Source: Coptis chinensis
Taxonomy: Eukaryota; Streptophyta; Magnoliopsida; Ranunculales; Ranunculaceae
Assembly: GCA_015680905.1 (NCBI GenBank)
Contig: CM027378.1
Span: 103,003,501-103,067,500, forward strand
Length of the DNA stretch: 64,000 nt
Direction: 5' to 3'
Shown here: positions 11,226 to 22,231 of the stretch, piece after piece
Layout of the letters: every line of letters starts with the position of its first letter
Position numbering within the stretch: position 1 is the first letter of the stretch
Translations under genes and position numbers: made by a program
Notes under the pieces: model-generated
Seen by the model: only the letters and a program-made list of their open reading frames with translations
The model's database searches: none
What the model was told of the DNA's origin: nothing

Positions 11226-14200
11226 TTTTGGAGACTTCAATGCCATTTCTTCTTTAGATGAAAAGTGGGGGGAAGTAGTAGACTTACTAAATATATGATT
11301 GAATTTAACAGTTTGATTAATGACCTGGGGTTGGTGGATTTAGGGTTCAAGGGACCCAAGTACACCTGGAATAACAACAGAAATCTTGGTGACCATATTA
11401 TGGAAAGGCTTGACAGAGCCTTGGCCACCCCTGAATGGTTAACTGTGTTTCCTCATGCGCATGTTAGGACTATTGCTAATGCCTCATCTGATCACCTTTC
11501 CTTGCATATCACTCTTAATAAGCCTGAGGAGAAGTGTCCTAAACCCTTTAGATTTTACAACATGTGGTTATCAGATATATCCTGTAAACCTTGTATTGAT
11601 AATGCCTGGAAGTCAACTATGCATGATGGGCCTGATTTAAATGTTATTCATAGAATGCGTGCTATAAAAGATGACCTTTCTGCTTGGAATAGGAATGTTT
11701 TTGGAAACATCTTTCAAAATATTAAAAGAACTAAAAAAAAGCTGGAAATGGTCCTATCTAAGCCTTTTAACCAGGCTAATCTGAATAAAGCTAAAGAGCT
11801 GAAAGCTACCCTTCTGGAATGGTATTTGAAAGAGGAATCTTATTGGAAATAGAAATCCACGAATCATTGGATAAAGGAAGGGGGAATGAATACCAGATTC
11901 TTCCATCTTTCGACCATATACAGAAAGAGAACAAATAAAATTGAAAAAAATAAAAGATAGTGATGGTAACTGGAGATCTGGAAGAGGGGAAGTTGGGGCA
12001 GCTGTGAATGAGTATTTTACTGACATTTTCTCTTCTGATTGTCCTGATACCAACACAAGTATCTTAGATCTTTTTCACCCTGCCATTATTGATAGAGAAA
12101 ATGAGTTGCTTACTGCTGTGCCCTATTGCAATGAGGTTTGGCTTGTGGTAAAGAATTTTGGAAGTCTTAAGGCCCCTGGGCCTGATGGCTTCCAAGGTGT
12201 GTTCTACCATAACTGTTGGGACACCATAGGGGAAAACATCATTGCTTTTGTTCAGGACTTCTTCAAATCTGGGACTCTCAATCCTATCTTTAATGAGACT
12301 TACATTGCTTTGATTCCCAAAATTTCCAATCCTGATAATATGGCTAAGTTTAAGCCTATTAGTCTTTGCAATTTTAGCTATAAAATCATTTATAAGATTC
12401 TTGCTAATAGGCTTAAATGCCATATTAATAAGATCATATCCCCTTTTCAAGGTGCTTTTATAAAAGGGAGGAGTATAGGTGATAATATTGGTTTGGGGTG
12501 TGAAGCTTTTCATAATATGAAGAATATGAAAACAAAAAAAGATGGTTGGATGGCCCTGAAGATGGATATGGCAAAAGCCTATGATAGGGTCGAGTGGTCT
12601 TTTCTTGATGGTATCTTTGAAAAACTTGGGTTTAATTCTAAGTGGAGGAACCTGATTTTACAGTGTCTTTCTACTGTGACTTTCAAAGTCTTGTTGAATG
12701 GATCCCCTTTGGATAAGATTGTCCCTGAAAGAGGGCTCAGGCAGGGAGATCCTCTATCTCCCTACCTCCTTTATCTTGGTTTCTGAGGCCTTGTCAAGGA
12801 TGCTTACAAAGGCTGAGAGTAGGGGAGACATCCATGGTATTAAAATCAAAAGGAACTCCCCTGCTATAACTCACTTGTTGTATGCCGATGACTTGATCAT
12901 CTTCTCCAAAGGTAACCTTGAGGATAGTGGTAAGCTGAAGGCCATCTTGCAACAATACTATGAGGCCTCAGGCCAGCTGATAAACTTTGATAAATCCAGT
13001 ATTTTCTTCAGTAGAAATGTGAAGTTTAGGGTTAAGTTTAAATAGAAAAGATTCTGGAGAATGAAGTTGTTTGATCCTAAAGATAAATACCTGGGTGTGC
13101 CCATCATGTTATCTAGGAAAAAAACTGAAGACTTTGATTATCTGGTTGATGGTATCAATAGTAAGATTAAGGGATGGAAGGCCAATGTCCTTTCCCAAGC
13201 TGGGAGAGCCACCCTGCTTCAATCTGTGGCTCAAGCTGGCCCTATATATGCCATGTCGACTTATTTATTACCTGTCTCCACTTGTGACAAAATGGACAAG
13301 GCTTGTAGGGATTTCTTTTGGCATGGGTCTTATAACTCAAATAGTGTTCACACCATTGGTAGGGATCACTTATGTAAACCTAAGCAGGTGGGAGGCTTAG
13401 GGTTTCGAAAGGCTAGGGATATGAGCATTGCTATGTTAGCTAAACTCCCATGGAAAGCTGCAACTGATTTGGAATCCTTGTGGACAAAAACTGGATTGGG
13501 GATGTCAAAGTACCACCTGACAAAGCATCCTACTTCTGGAAAGGAGTTCACAAGGTTTTCAACATCATTAGTGGGGGTCTCATATGGGCCATTGGAAAGG
13601 GCGATACAACATCTGTCCTACATGATCCTTGGCTATGCAAGGAGGGTATCCCTATCACACTCCAAGAAATGGGAGTTGATAACCCTAGCCTTGATACCCT
13701 TCATGTAGCTGATCTCTTCTTGACCGATGGTTCTGGATGGGACTCAGCTAAATTGAATTCTCTCTTCCATCCCCTCATCAGCCAGAAAATACAAGAGGTG
13801 GTGGTCAGACCACAAGGTGCCCAGAAAGACAAAATGAAGTGGAGTGAAGAGGATAAAGGGAGACTCACTGTTAAGTCTGTCTATACTTTCCTAAACAAGA
13901 AGTGCTAGGAAGGGCAGTCCTCCACCTTTGACCATAAGACCATATCTAGGATATGGAAAGTAAAATTGCCTGCCCACATTCAGCTGTTCATATGGAAATT
14001 ATACATGAAAGCCCTACCTACAGGGGATATCTTAATGGAAAGGAACATGATTGGGGACTTTGCATGCCCCTTTTGCCTAAGAACTGTTGAAACAGCTGAA
14101 CACCTCTTCTTTGGGTGTGATTGGTCCAGAAATGCCTAGTTTGCATCCACTCTAGGGCTGAGAATGCTGCACCTAACTGGTGACATTGTCAGACTGTGGC

Positions 14201-14960
14201 TGGACAAGATCCTAATGTGGTGCTCAAGCAAAGAGGACCATACCATTCAGGCGGGCATCTTTTGCTGTGTCATGCTGCATTCCATGTGGGAAGTAAGGAA
14301 TGAAGTAAAGTTTGATCACAAAGTACCTCACAGGGATAAACTGCTTAGAAAATGCTCTACCATGGCTGACAAATGCTTTTTAGCATTCAGAGAAGATACC
14401 CCTAAACCTCCTGAGTATTTGCAGCATCAAAGAAACAACTTAGAATCTATTTTTCATATTATTCCAAATGATTGCATAATCATTTATTTTGATGCTGCCT
14501 TCTCCAGGGAAACTGGATGGGCAAGTGCTGGCTGTATGGCGTGGAATGATGTAGGAGAATTGGTGGGAGCTACTTGTAGGAGATTCAGAGCTAAGGATCC
14601 GACAAAAGCAGAGATGGTGGCTGCAGAGGTGGCAGTGCTACTGGCATGCTACTTAGGAAGCTACAGTTTTGTGTTTAAGGGTGACTGTATGGAAGTCATC
14701 AAAGTTTTCAATGGGGGTGATTGGTTGGCATTTGACCGCGACCTTTGTACATACGTAACAAACCTTTTTAGTAACCTAGAGTCTGTGTCTTTTGAGTGGA
14801 TTAGTCGAACGTCTAATGGGGATGCACACAGTCTAGCTGCTTGGACCATCAGGCAGTTACCTATGTCGGATCTTCCAATTTGTATGCTTGAAAACCACTA
14901 TGTCCCCTTGCTGCTCTAAGCACTAATATAATTAAGATGTTTATCGAAAAAAAAAAAAAC
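11226..14960 (+). mobile_element. L1-type LINE, 5'-truncated, with poly(A) tail and target-site duplication
   Basis: Non-LTR retrotransposon. It begins abruptly inside the endonuclease domain (LFGDFNAISS, a conserved catalytic-loop segment), so ORF1 and the start of ORF2 are missing. Reverse transcriptase, zf-RVT and RNase H domains follow in the usual plant-L1 order, then a tail of about 13 A at 14947-14959 and the second GTCAATCCT copy. 5' truncation plus a tail plus a target-site duplication is the normal product of target-primed reverse transcription. Confidence 0.92.
11228..14919 (+). pseudogene. LINE ORF2 pseudogene (endonuclease - reverse transcriptase - zf-RVT - RNase H)
   Basis: Endonuclease remnant to 11852, with the SDHLSLHITL motif near 11485-11515. 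Reverse transcriptase spans about 12150-13045: FKPISLCNFSYKIIYKILAN, then GAFIKGRSIGDNI, MALKMDMAKAYDRVEW, GLRQGDPLSPYL and the catalytic LLYADDLIIF at about 12877-12906. The zinc-finger RVT region is at 13940-14130 (CPFC..TAEHLFFGC). The C-terminal RNase H is at about 14460-14919 (IIYFDAAFS, KAEMVAAE, FKGDC, NGDAHSLA). It is dead. Amber codons lie at about 11850, 13043, 13906 and 14138. Frame changes are seen near 11935, 12770 (an extra base before the SEALSRML segment) and 13490. In one-frame length it would approximate a normal plant L1 ORF2 minus its N-terminus. Confidence 0.92.
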
Positions 14961-14969
14961 GTCAATCCT
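14961..14969 (+). repeat. LINE target-site duplication, right copy
   Basis: GTCAATCCT directly after the poly(A) tail, identical to 11217-11225. Confidence 0.75.
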
Positions 14970-15350
14970 CTTTTATGCTGAAAATGTTTCGAATACTAGA
15001 ATTACCAGAGATACTTTTCCTAAATCTATTTTACTTCTAAGGAACCAACAACATTTGGACATGCCCACATTTAATCTGCAGCTTCAAAGGTTTTTACCTC
15101 CAAAGCCAACAACGATGAGATCATAAAAAAAAAACACCAGACAAAACACCAACTATGGCAAAAGGACAAATATAATATAATGAATCATTTGAGAGATCAT
15201 CAGGTATAAATTAACTATTTAAATGATAAATGAGGATTTAGAAACATCACTCAGGTTTACTTATAGAAATGGACCACTAGATTACATTAGGATTTTTAAT
15301 CAATATCGAACTCCTCAGGGTATTTCCTGGCTACTGAGTGATTTTAAAGT

Positions 15351-15385
<35 letters not shown>

Positions 15386-15489
15386 AACTTCTTCATGTGT
15401 TCTCTTCTTTATCTCCATGTGACATTGTCTTACTGAGTATGTTTTCTCCACTCTCAACAGTAAAATGGCCATAAAAAGAAGGTAGAAGA
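14970..15489. other. Intergenic DNA with a long poly(T) run
   Basis: No gene seen. A run of nearly 30 T lies at about 15352-15380. It could be the reversed tail of a small retroelement, but no body or target duplication was recognised beside it. Confidence 0.5.
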
Positions 15490-16190
15490 ATATCATGAAT
15501 TTTAAGGGGAAATCAGAAAATGTGTGCAAGTGCATCAAACTAACCTCAAATAATAATTTACAATAAATTAAAAATTTGAGGCAAATGCATTGAACAAATT
15601 TTAAAGAATTATTAATGGGAAATTAGAAATTGAATATAAAGGCATTGAACTAATCTCAAAGAATAATTAACGAGAAATCGAAAACTGGATACAACTACAC
15701 GGAACTAACCTAAAAGAATAATTAATGAAAAATTGGAAACTATATGCAACTACACATAACTAACTTCAAGATGCAAATGCATTAACTTAACCTCAAATAA
15801 TAATTAACGAAAAATAAAAAATTGGATGCAAATGCATTGAACTAACCTCAAAACATAGTTGTATTATATGTTGTGGGAATATCTTGACAAGTATAGTTTT
15901 ACATTTAAAATGGTACGTGTTTATCACATCTCTTTTCGTATGTACAGAAATGTCTTGCTATTCAAGTAGCTTCAATATGATTTTCGTCTCATTGGGCATT
16001 CTCACAAAACTTCAATCAAACTTCTATTATTAAACAAAAACAAAAAATCATAAAGTTTTATCAGGAGTAAGTTCTTTCATTTTATAGAGAGTGGGTTTTC
16101 GGCATTGCAAGAATTTTAGATGAGTGATCAAGACAACATTTATATCTCCTAGCTATGTATATTTCCAAATATTTTTTAGAATAACTTAAT
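15490..16190. repeat. Helitron-type minisatellite fragment, opposite orientation to the 52.8-57.1 kb element
   Basis: 15520-15860 consists of about six degenerate units of roughly 60 bases built on 'gaactaacctcaaa.ataattaacgaaaaat..aaaattggatgcaaatgcatt'. The reverse complement is the unit that fills 54.0-56.5 kb. The adjoining 15870-16190 (cttgctattcaagtagcttcaatat...cacaaaacttcaatcaaacttctatt...) is the reverse complement of the unique spacers at 53690-54010 and 55650-56010. No Helitron ends were found here, so it is a truncated relative. Confidence 0.75.
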
Positions 16191-16612
16191 ATAAACGAAT
16201 GTGGGTTTGAAACACGAATTCATCACGCCATTAATTTTTTTTTCCAATTTTGCCCCTTTCCAAACACGAATATTACAACTCATGCCATTTTTTTGTTTTA
16301 TTTTTTTATTTTGTCTTTTTCAGGGGTAAAATGATAGTTTCACGTCTAGAAATTAATGAAAAATAAAATAAAATAAAATCAGAGATTGTTAAGGTGGCAG
16401 AGACACGTACAAAGAGGCTAGTATTAATAATAGTTGTCACTCTACACGATAGGTTTTTCATCTCACATTTCCCAATGGTGTAAAACGAATATGGGCCTGT
16501 TAAATGGGTAAACAAGATCACTCAATTAACCCACATTTGGATTTCATACAAAAACCCACGAAAACATTTTTTTACTTGGTTGGAAATCACGTGGGCTACT
16601 GAGTTGTTGGAA
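16191..16612. promoter_or_regulatory. Upstream region of the PPR gene
   Basis: AT-rich DNA directly 5' of the PPR start. It should contain the promoter and 5' leader, but no single convincing TATA box or element can be picked out. The start codon context is ggaaATGGCG (G at -3, G at +4), which is favourable for plants. Confidence 0.3.
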
Positions 16613-18856
16613 ATGGCGATGTGGAGAAGAGCAGCATGTGTTGTTGGATTCTTGGGTAATAATAAGCTGGTAACAATTTTTCCTTCTCTTTTCCATTCCC
16701 AGACTAGTTCTACTACTTCCTCTTTCTCCTATTTTGTACGAGACAGATGTAAGTCAGGAACACTTGGGCTTGATGAGGCTTTGAGTCTGTTTAATAAGTT
16801 GATTCAGACTCGACCCTTGCCTTGTATTTTACCTTTTAACCAATTACTAGCAGCACTTGCCAAGATGAACCACTTTTCTGTCGCTTTATCTATCTCCAAA
16901 AGGATGGATGCCGCTGGTATTCAACCTGATATTTTTACTCTTTGTACACTAATCAATTGTTACTCCAATATGGGTCGGCCTGATTTCGGTTTTGCTATTC
17001 TCGCTAGTATTCTGAAACGCGGATTTGAACCAGATGCTGTTCCTTTGACCACCCTACTCAAAGGGCTGTGTAAAGGGGGTAAAGTTGCCGATGCTATAGA
17101 TCTTTTTACCCAAATGCTGAATAACGGATATCCATGCAATGAAGTCAGTTATGGGACAGTAATGAATGGGATTTGCAAGTCTGGGAATTCTATTGCTGCT
17201 CTTCAATTCAAGAGGGCAATGGATAACAAAGAGTTTCCTCCAAATGCTCATATATACAATATGCTTATCGACACCCTTTGTAAGGAGAATTTGGTGAACG
17301 AGGCATTGAATCTATTTCAGGAAATGACCTCCACAAACCTTACACCTAATGTTATCACCTACAACTCTTTGATTTGCGGGTTATGTGGATCTGGTCGATG
17401 GAAAGAATCCATGCATTTATTTGGCAAAATGTTGGCACAGAATGTCACACCGAATGTTGTAACTTTTAGCATTTTGATGGATGCTCTTTGTAAAGAAGGC
17501 AGGACAAACTACGCTTATGATTTGTTACAACTGATGTCTCAGAGAGGTTTAAAACCTAATGTTTTCACATTTACCTCTTTAATCAGGCACCTATGCACAT
17601 CAAATCAGTGGGAAGATGCCAAGAGGGTATTCAACCAAATGTTGACTGAGAATGTCTTACCGAATGTTATAACTTTTAACATCTTGGTGGATTCTCTTTG
17701 CAAAGAAGGTAGGACAAAGGAGGCTTTTGAGGTAATACAAGTAATGTCCCAAAGAGGAATAAATCCTGATGTTTTCACGTACAATGCTTTAATTGATGGC
17801 TTATACACTTCAGGGAAGGGGAAAGATGCAATAAGATTGTTCAATGAAATGACAAGTAGGGGAATCTTACCAAATGGACACACTTATGGTATTATAATAG
17901 ACGCAGTTTGCAAAGACGGGATGGTCGATGAAGCATTTGAACTATTCCAGACAATGATTGAAAGAGGTGAAGAGGCTGACACAGTCAAATACAATAGTTT
18001 GATGGATGGATACTGTTTACAAGGGCGGATGAAGGAGGCAAAAAGTGTTTTCGATTTGATGGTCGCTAGAGGTCATGGTCCTGATATAGTCAGCTATAGC
18101 ACTTTGATCAATGGTTATTGCAAGGCTAAGAGGATGGACAAGGCAGTTCAAGTTTTCAAGGAGATGCAACTTAAGGGATTCAAACCCAACACTATAACCT
18201 ATAGTACCCTGATATATGGATTTTGCAAGAGTGGAGAAGTTTCGGTTGCAAAAGAGCTTCTGAAAGACATGATAGCTTGTGGGGAAAAACCAAACCAGTT
18301 CACATATGGTTCATTAATAGATGGCCTCTTTAAAAATGGTTGCTCTGCTGAAGCAATGGAACTGTTCCGTGTGATGGAACATAATGGAACGAAAGCTAAT
18401 GTACCGATTTACAACATCATCATTGATGGCATGTGCAAAGAAGGAAAATTAGTTGAGGCAAAGGAAATCTTTTATAGTCTCTCAACTAGGGAGTTGCAGC
18501 CTGACACTAGGACACACAACATAATGATTGATGGATATTTTAAAGAAGGGAAATTGAAAGAAGCCGAGGATTTGTATTATGAGATGCAAGAGAAGGGTAT
18601 TGCTGTAGATGATTTAACATTCAATATCCTGGTCCAAGGATTCCTAGACCAGAAAAATGATACACACAAGGCAATGCAACTTCTCAATACCATGATTGAC
18701 AAGGGTTTCTCACCTAACACAAAAACTACTTCTCTTCTAGCAGACTGGTTTGTGGAAGGTGGATCAAATTGTAAAGAAATGGAGATGCTTCTCAAGCACC
18801 TGCCAAAAGGCTATTCCGAAGGTAGTGTGTTCAGTTTTGACTTTATGGTTAACTAG
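16613..18856 (+). CDS. Restorer-of-fertility-like P-class PPR protein, probably mitochondrial
   Basis: Intronless reading frame of 747 residues from ATG 16613. The open frame extends 11 codons further up but begins there with TTG, so the ATG in good context is preferred. The N-terminus (MAMWRRAACVVGFLGN, then Ser/Thr/Phe-rich) fits an organelle, probably mitochondrial, targeting peptide. Eighteen tandem 35-residue PPR motifs follow with almost no gaps, from ILPFNQLLAAL (about residue 70) to near the C-terminus, plus a partial last one. No E or DYW domain is present. The IQPDIFTLCTLINCYSNMGR segment and the GLCKGG/ALCKEGR pattern are typical of the RFL clade, whose members bind mitochondrial transcripts and often cause their cleavage. 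Motifs 6-7 and 8-9 are a recent two-motif duplication (ALCKEGRTNYA against SLCKEGRTKEA). No disabling change seen. Confidence 0.93.
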   Translation: MAMWRRAACVVGFLGNNKLVTIFPSLFHSQTSSTTSSFSYFVRDRCKSGTLGLDEALSLFNKLIQTRPLPCILPFNQLLAALAKMNHFSVALSISKRMDAAGIQPDIFTLCTLINCYSNMGRPDFGFAILASILKRGFEPDAVPLTTLLKGLCKGGKVADAIDLFTQMLNNGYPCNEVSYGTVMNGICKSGNSIAALQFKRAMDNKEFPPNAHIYNMLIDTLCKENLVNEALNLFQEMTSTNLTPNVITYNSLICGLCGSGRWKESMHLFGKMLAQNVTPNVVTFSILMDALCKEGRTNYAYDLLQLMSQRGLKPNVFTFTSLIRHLCTSNQWEDAKRVFNQMLTENVLPNVITFNILVDSLCKEGRTKEAFEVIQVMSQRGINPDVFTYNALIDGLYTSGKGKDAIRLFNEMTSRGILPNGHTYGIIIDAVCKDGMVDEAFELFQTMIERGEEADTVKYNSLMDGYCLQGRMKEAKSVFDLMVARGHGPDIVSYSTLINGYCKAKRMDKAVQVFKEMQLKGFKPNTITYSTLIYGFCKSGEVSVAKELLKDMIACGEKPNQFTYGSLIDGLFKNGCSAEAMELFRVMEHNGTKANVPIYNIIIDGMCKEGKLVEAKEIFYSLSTRELQPDTRTHNIMIDGYFKEGKLKEAEDLYYEMQEKGIAVDDLTFNILVQGFLDQKNDTHKAMQLLNTMIDKGFSPNTKTTSLLADWFVEGGSNCKEMEMLLKHLPKGYSEGSVFSFDFMVN

Positions 18857-19439
18857 TATGTTCTTCATATACTGTCATTACATTAACTAGTATTATCTGT
18901 TTTTTACTGTCACTTTTCTTCCTATCATCTCTTCTTTACCGTTAAACTTTATGAGTTGCTTGTTTCCTGTTTCTGTTTGACTACCTTTCTAAAATGAGTA
19001 CATTCTTCTTGTATCTCCTGGTTGGATTTGTTTGACTTTAGAAATTATTTTACAGATCACTTATTTCATACCATGCATTGGTTGGAACAGGTTGAATGTG
19101 ATGTTTTGTTATACTGGCGGATCTTGTTTATGATATTATGATAATTATACTAAAGTAATAATTTACTGAGATGTTCCTTTTCCCTATTGCAGTTCTTCTT
19201 AACACAGTGAGGTGTCACCATGTCTAAGTATTTTTGTTCAGTGCGAAATCACGTAAGTTCTCATTTCAACTGTTCTTCCCTATTGGCATGTGACTGTGAG
19301 CTTAGATATTTATACCAGATGTCTATGTTCAATTTCAGGTTCACAAGGGAAGTTGTTGAATCTCGTGAAGTTTAGTGCAGCTAAGTTTCATGATCAAAAG
19401 TCTTCAGCAACTTTAACATAAGAGGATGTGATAAGCAAC
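18857..19439. other. PPR 3' region; possible short spliced non-coding exon
   Basis: No coding sequence. A pyrimidine-rich AG acceptor at 19180-19192 and a GTAAGT donor at 19253 bracket a roughly 60-base stretch that could be a 3'-UTR exon of the PPR gene or part of the decayed downstream copy. This rests on splice-like signals alone. Confidence 0.3.
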
Positions 19440-19965
19440 CATTTTTTGGATCAATTTTTCTGTTGCTTCATCTATGTCCAAAAGGATGGATGCTGCTGGT
19501 ATTCAACCTGATATTGTTACACTTTCTGTACTAATTAATTGTTACTTCAATATGGGTCGGGTTGATTTCGGTTTTGCTGTTTTCGGGAGTATTTTGAAAC
19601 ACTGATTTGAACCTACTTAAGGGGTTTTGTATGGAGCATAAAGTAGCCGATGCTATGGATCTTTTTATGTGAATGCTGGAAAATGGATATCCATGCAATG
19701 AAGTTAGTTATGGGACAGTAATGAATGGGATTTACAAGTCTGTGAATTCTACTGCTGCTCTTCAATTCATGAGGGCAATGGAAAAGAAACAGTTTCCTCC
19801 TACTGTTCATATATAACTACGCTTATCGACACTCTTTGTAAGGAGAATTTGGTGAATGACTCCTGGGATCTTTTTCTGGAAATGACCTCCACAAACCTTA
19901 CACCTGATGTTATCACCTACAAGGCTACAACTCCTTGATTTGCGGGCTATGCAGATATGGCTGTC
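19440..19965 (+). pseudogene. RFL-type PPR gene fragment, decayed duplicate of the neighbour
   Basis: Nucleotide-level copy of 16887-17392 of the intact gene upstream: RMDAAGIQPDIVTL..VLINCYFNMGR, then CNEVSYGTVMNGIYKS and ENLVND. It carries several disablements: a TGA after SILKH, a deletion of about 20 bases just beyond it, another TGA (in FM*MLENG), a TAA after VHI, and an inserted repeat of 'ctacaa' near 19918. It stops abruptly at about 19965, where unrelated DNA begins. Such decayed tandem copies are usual around RFL loci. Confidence 0.88.
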
Positions 19966-20585
19966 CAAAGATTCTGGCTATTAGTCATTGATCATCCAAA
20001 TTCTAACATCGATGCTTTTTCCGGATAGTTTGGCTACGGATGGATTCTGTGAGAACTCTACAGTTATGTGTGCTTCAGCAGGAGTAATCCAAGGATGGGT
20101 GAAATCCTGGGAAGCAGCTGTGTGGAGTTAAAACCCAATATAGCCGAATATCTGCAGTGACTAAGTGGGGAAAGTATCGACGTACATTCTATTTTTTCTG
20201 TTATTCAGTATTTATTCTGAGGGTTTACAGGAAAAAAGGGTTCGACTTCTTTGCTTCTGTTACATTTTTCTTTTGGGTTCAAGTTACAATGCATCTGGGG
20301 ATTAATACTACGAAAACTACCAGTGATCGATTTTAGAGATTCTATACTGGACATTAGAAATAATGGGTGTACTAGAGAGTCCTGTTTCCATTGGAACACC
20401 GGACTAAGAGAGTAAAGTAGACTGTTAATGGTAGTTCTTTAGACAGTATAAAGAGAGAGGATACCATGCGTTGGAACTGATCATTTGTTCTCCTAAATAT
20501 TTTGCTTTATCTTCTGCCTTTTTACTATATCATGGACCTTTAGTTATTGAGTTTTCCTGTATCAATCCTTTGTTTTGATTGGAAG

Positions 20586-22231
20586 GCAAACCGGCTTTTA
20601 CGAAGAAACAAGCAGATCTGTTATTCCCACCATATTTTACTGATGACTTCCCAGTGGCAATACAGGTAACTTTTCTAGTGGTAATTCTTGTACACAGTTT
20701 CGGTAATATATCAATATTAAATCATGATTGTTTTTTGCTTTGACAGATATCCCACAAGTACGGTTTGATATATGTGATCACGAGACTTGGACTTCTATGT
20801 CTATGTGATTTGGAGACAGCTACCACAGTTTATAGAAATCGAAATAGTCCAGATCCTATAATCTTGACTTCGGAGGCGTCATCAGTTGGAGGATTCTACG
20901 CTGTTAATCGGCGAGGGCAGGTGTTACTTGCCACTGTTAATGAAGCAACAATTGTGCCTTTTGTCATTGGTCAAGTATGTCATATAAGTTTACCCGTTGT
21001 ACTAATATAGCGATCGGAATTGAAGTATCGGATAATTGTTTTGACGAATTTTATTTGTTGACTTTTGCAGCTTAACAATCTGGAGCTTGCTATTAATCTT
21101 GCTAAAAGAGGAAATCTTGCAGGGGCTGAAAACATTGTAAATATCTTAGTTTTAATTTGTGTCAACTGCATGTTGTTCAATTAGTTGGAATGGCCAATAA
21201 TTTTGAAACGGGACTTCTCAAATTTTATGGCATATTTGAAGCAGTAACCTGGGTTCTGAAATTTGAAGGTACTTTGACTTCACTGTCATACTGGTGCTTT
21301 CACAATTCAGGAACTTTAAATAGTATTGCCTTCCCAGGAAAAGAGTTCCCTCATATAATACAGAAGAGGGTAGAGACGTTTCTTGTTGAATTTAGGCTGC
21401 TATTTCTTACTCTAAAACCCATCCGTGCTTCTTTTACTATTGAAAAACAATGAATTTCATAAAAAGCAAGACCTCTGTATCTTATACTAGGCTATGGAGG
21501 AACCCAATAGTGATACATAATTATATATATTTTCTATAGACTTTTTGTTTGTTTTATATTTGTTTCACGTCTCAAGATTCCTTAACAGGTACGTATGTTT
21601 GAGTAGCCTTTGTGTATGCTTTCTTTAATATCCAAGATACTGGGGTTATCATACGCGCCTATAGTGTCTTAAGTACAGCATTCTTTCTTTCAGCTTCGGC
21701 TAAGAAGGAGAACATGCCATTGGGATCATTTCTGAGAAGGGTGTGTGCTTCATCACAATAAGCGTTAGTGGTATAGGTAATAGATAATACTAAGAAGTTA
21801 ACATATGCTCAGTTGAAACTCCAGTTAAGTGGCGGGGTGCGCTCTTGGTATGTTCAATTAGGCATTTGACCTATCAGTATAGAAACCTGGGATTTTAACT
21901 CCTTGTTGATAGAGTGATGTCAGTGACCATACTCAGGAATGTCATCAGTTATGCTAAAGATTTCTATTGGACATTGAACTTGTCAAAAACCTGGGATTTT
22001 AACTCTCCTTGTTGATAGAGTGATGTCAGTGACCATACTCAGGAATGTCATCAGTTATGCTAAAGATTTTTATTGGACATTGAACTTTACTTGTCATACA
22101 TTTTTTAATACTTCAGTTTGTTGAACGGTTCCAAGAACTGCTCTCAGACGAAATACAAGGAAGCTGTCGAGCTTGCTGCAGAATCTCCACAGGGAATCCT
22201 TCGAACTCCTGACACGGTTGCAAAGTTTCAG
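20586..22231 (+). pseudogene. Clathrin heavy chain gene fragment
   Basis: Four exons with proper GT/AG borders encode the N-terminal propeller/linker part of clathrin heavy chain, the coat protein of endocytic and trans-Golgi vesicles. They are 20586-20665 ([17 protein letters not shown]), 20747-20974 ([55 protein letters not shown]), 21071-21136 ([20 protein letters not shown]) and 22117-22231 (FVERFQELL, then [18 protein letters not shown]). In the last exon one extra base between the RFQELL and QTKYKEA segments breaks the frame. The full protein is about 1,700 residues; only about 160 are here and nothing before or after was found. The fragment is therefore a pseudogene, duplicated from elsewhere as genomic DNA because introns are retained. 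Confidence 0.88.
21883..22088 (+). repeat. Tandem duplication of a 104-base unit inside a clathrin-fragment intron
   Basis: Two nearly identical copies, starting at 21883 and 21987 with aaacctgggattttaact and ending with attggacattgaact. They differ by only a few bases, so the duplication is recent relative to the decay of the surrounding fragment. Confidence 0.9.

Noticed and set aside
12064-12513. 149-residue minus-strand frame
   Set aside because: Antisense shadow of the LINE reverse transcriptase.
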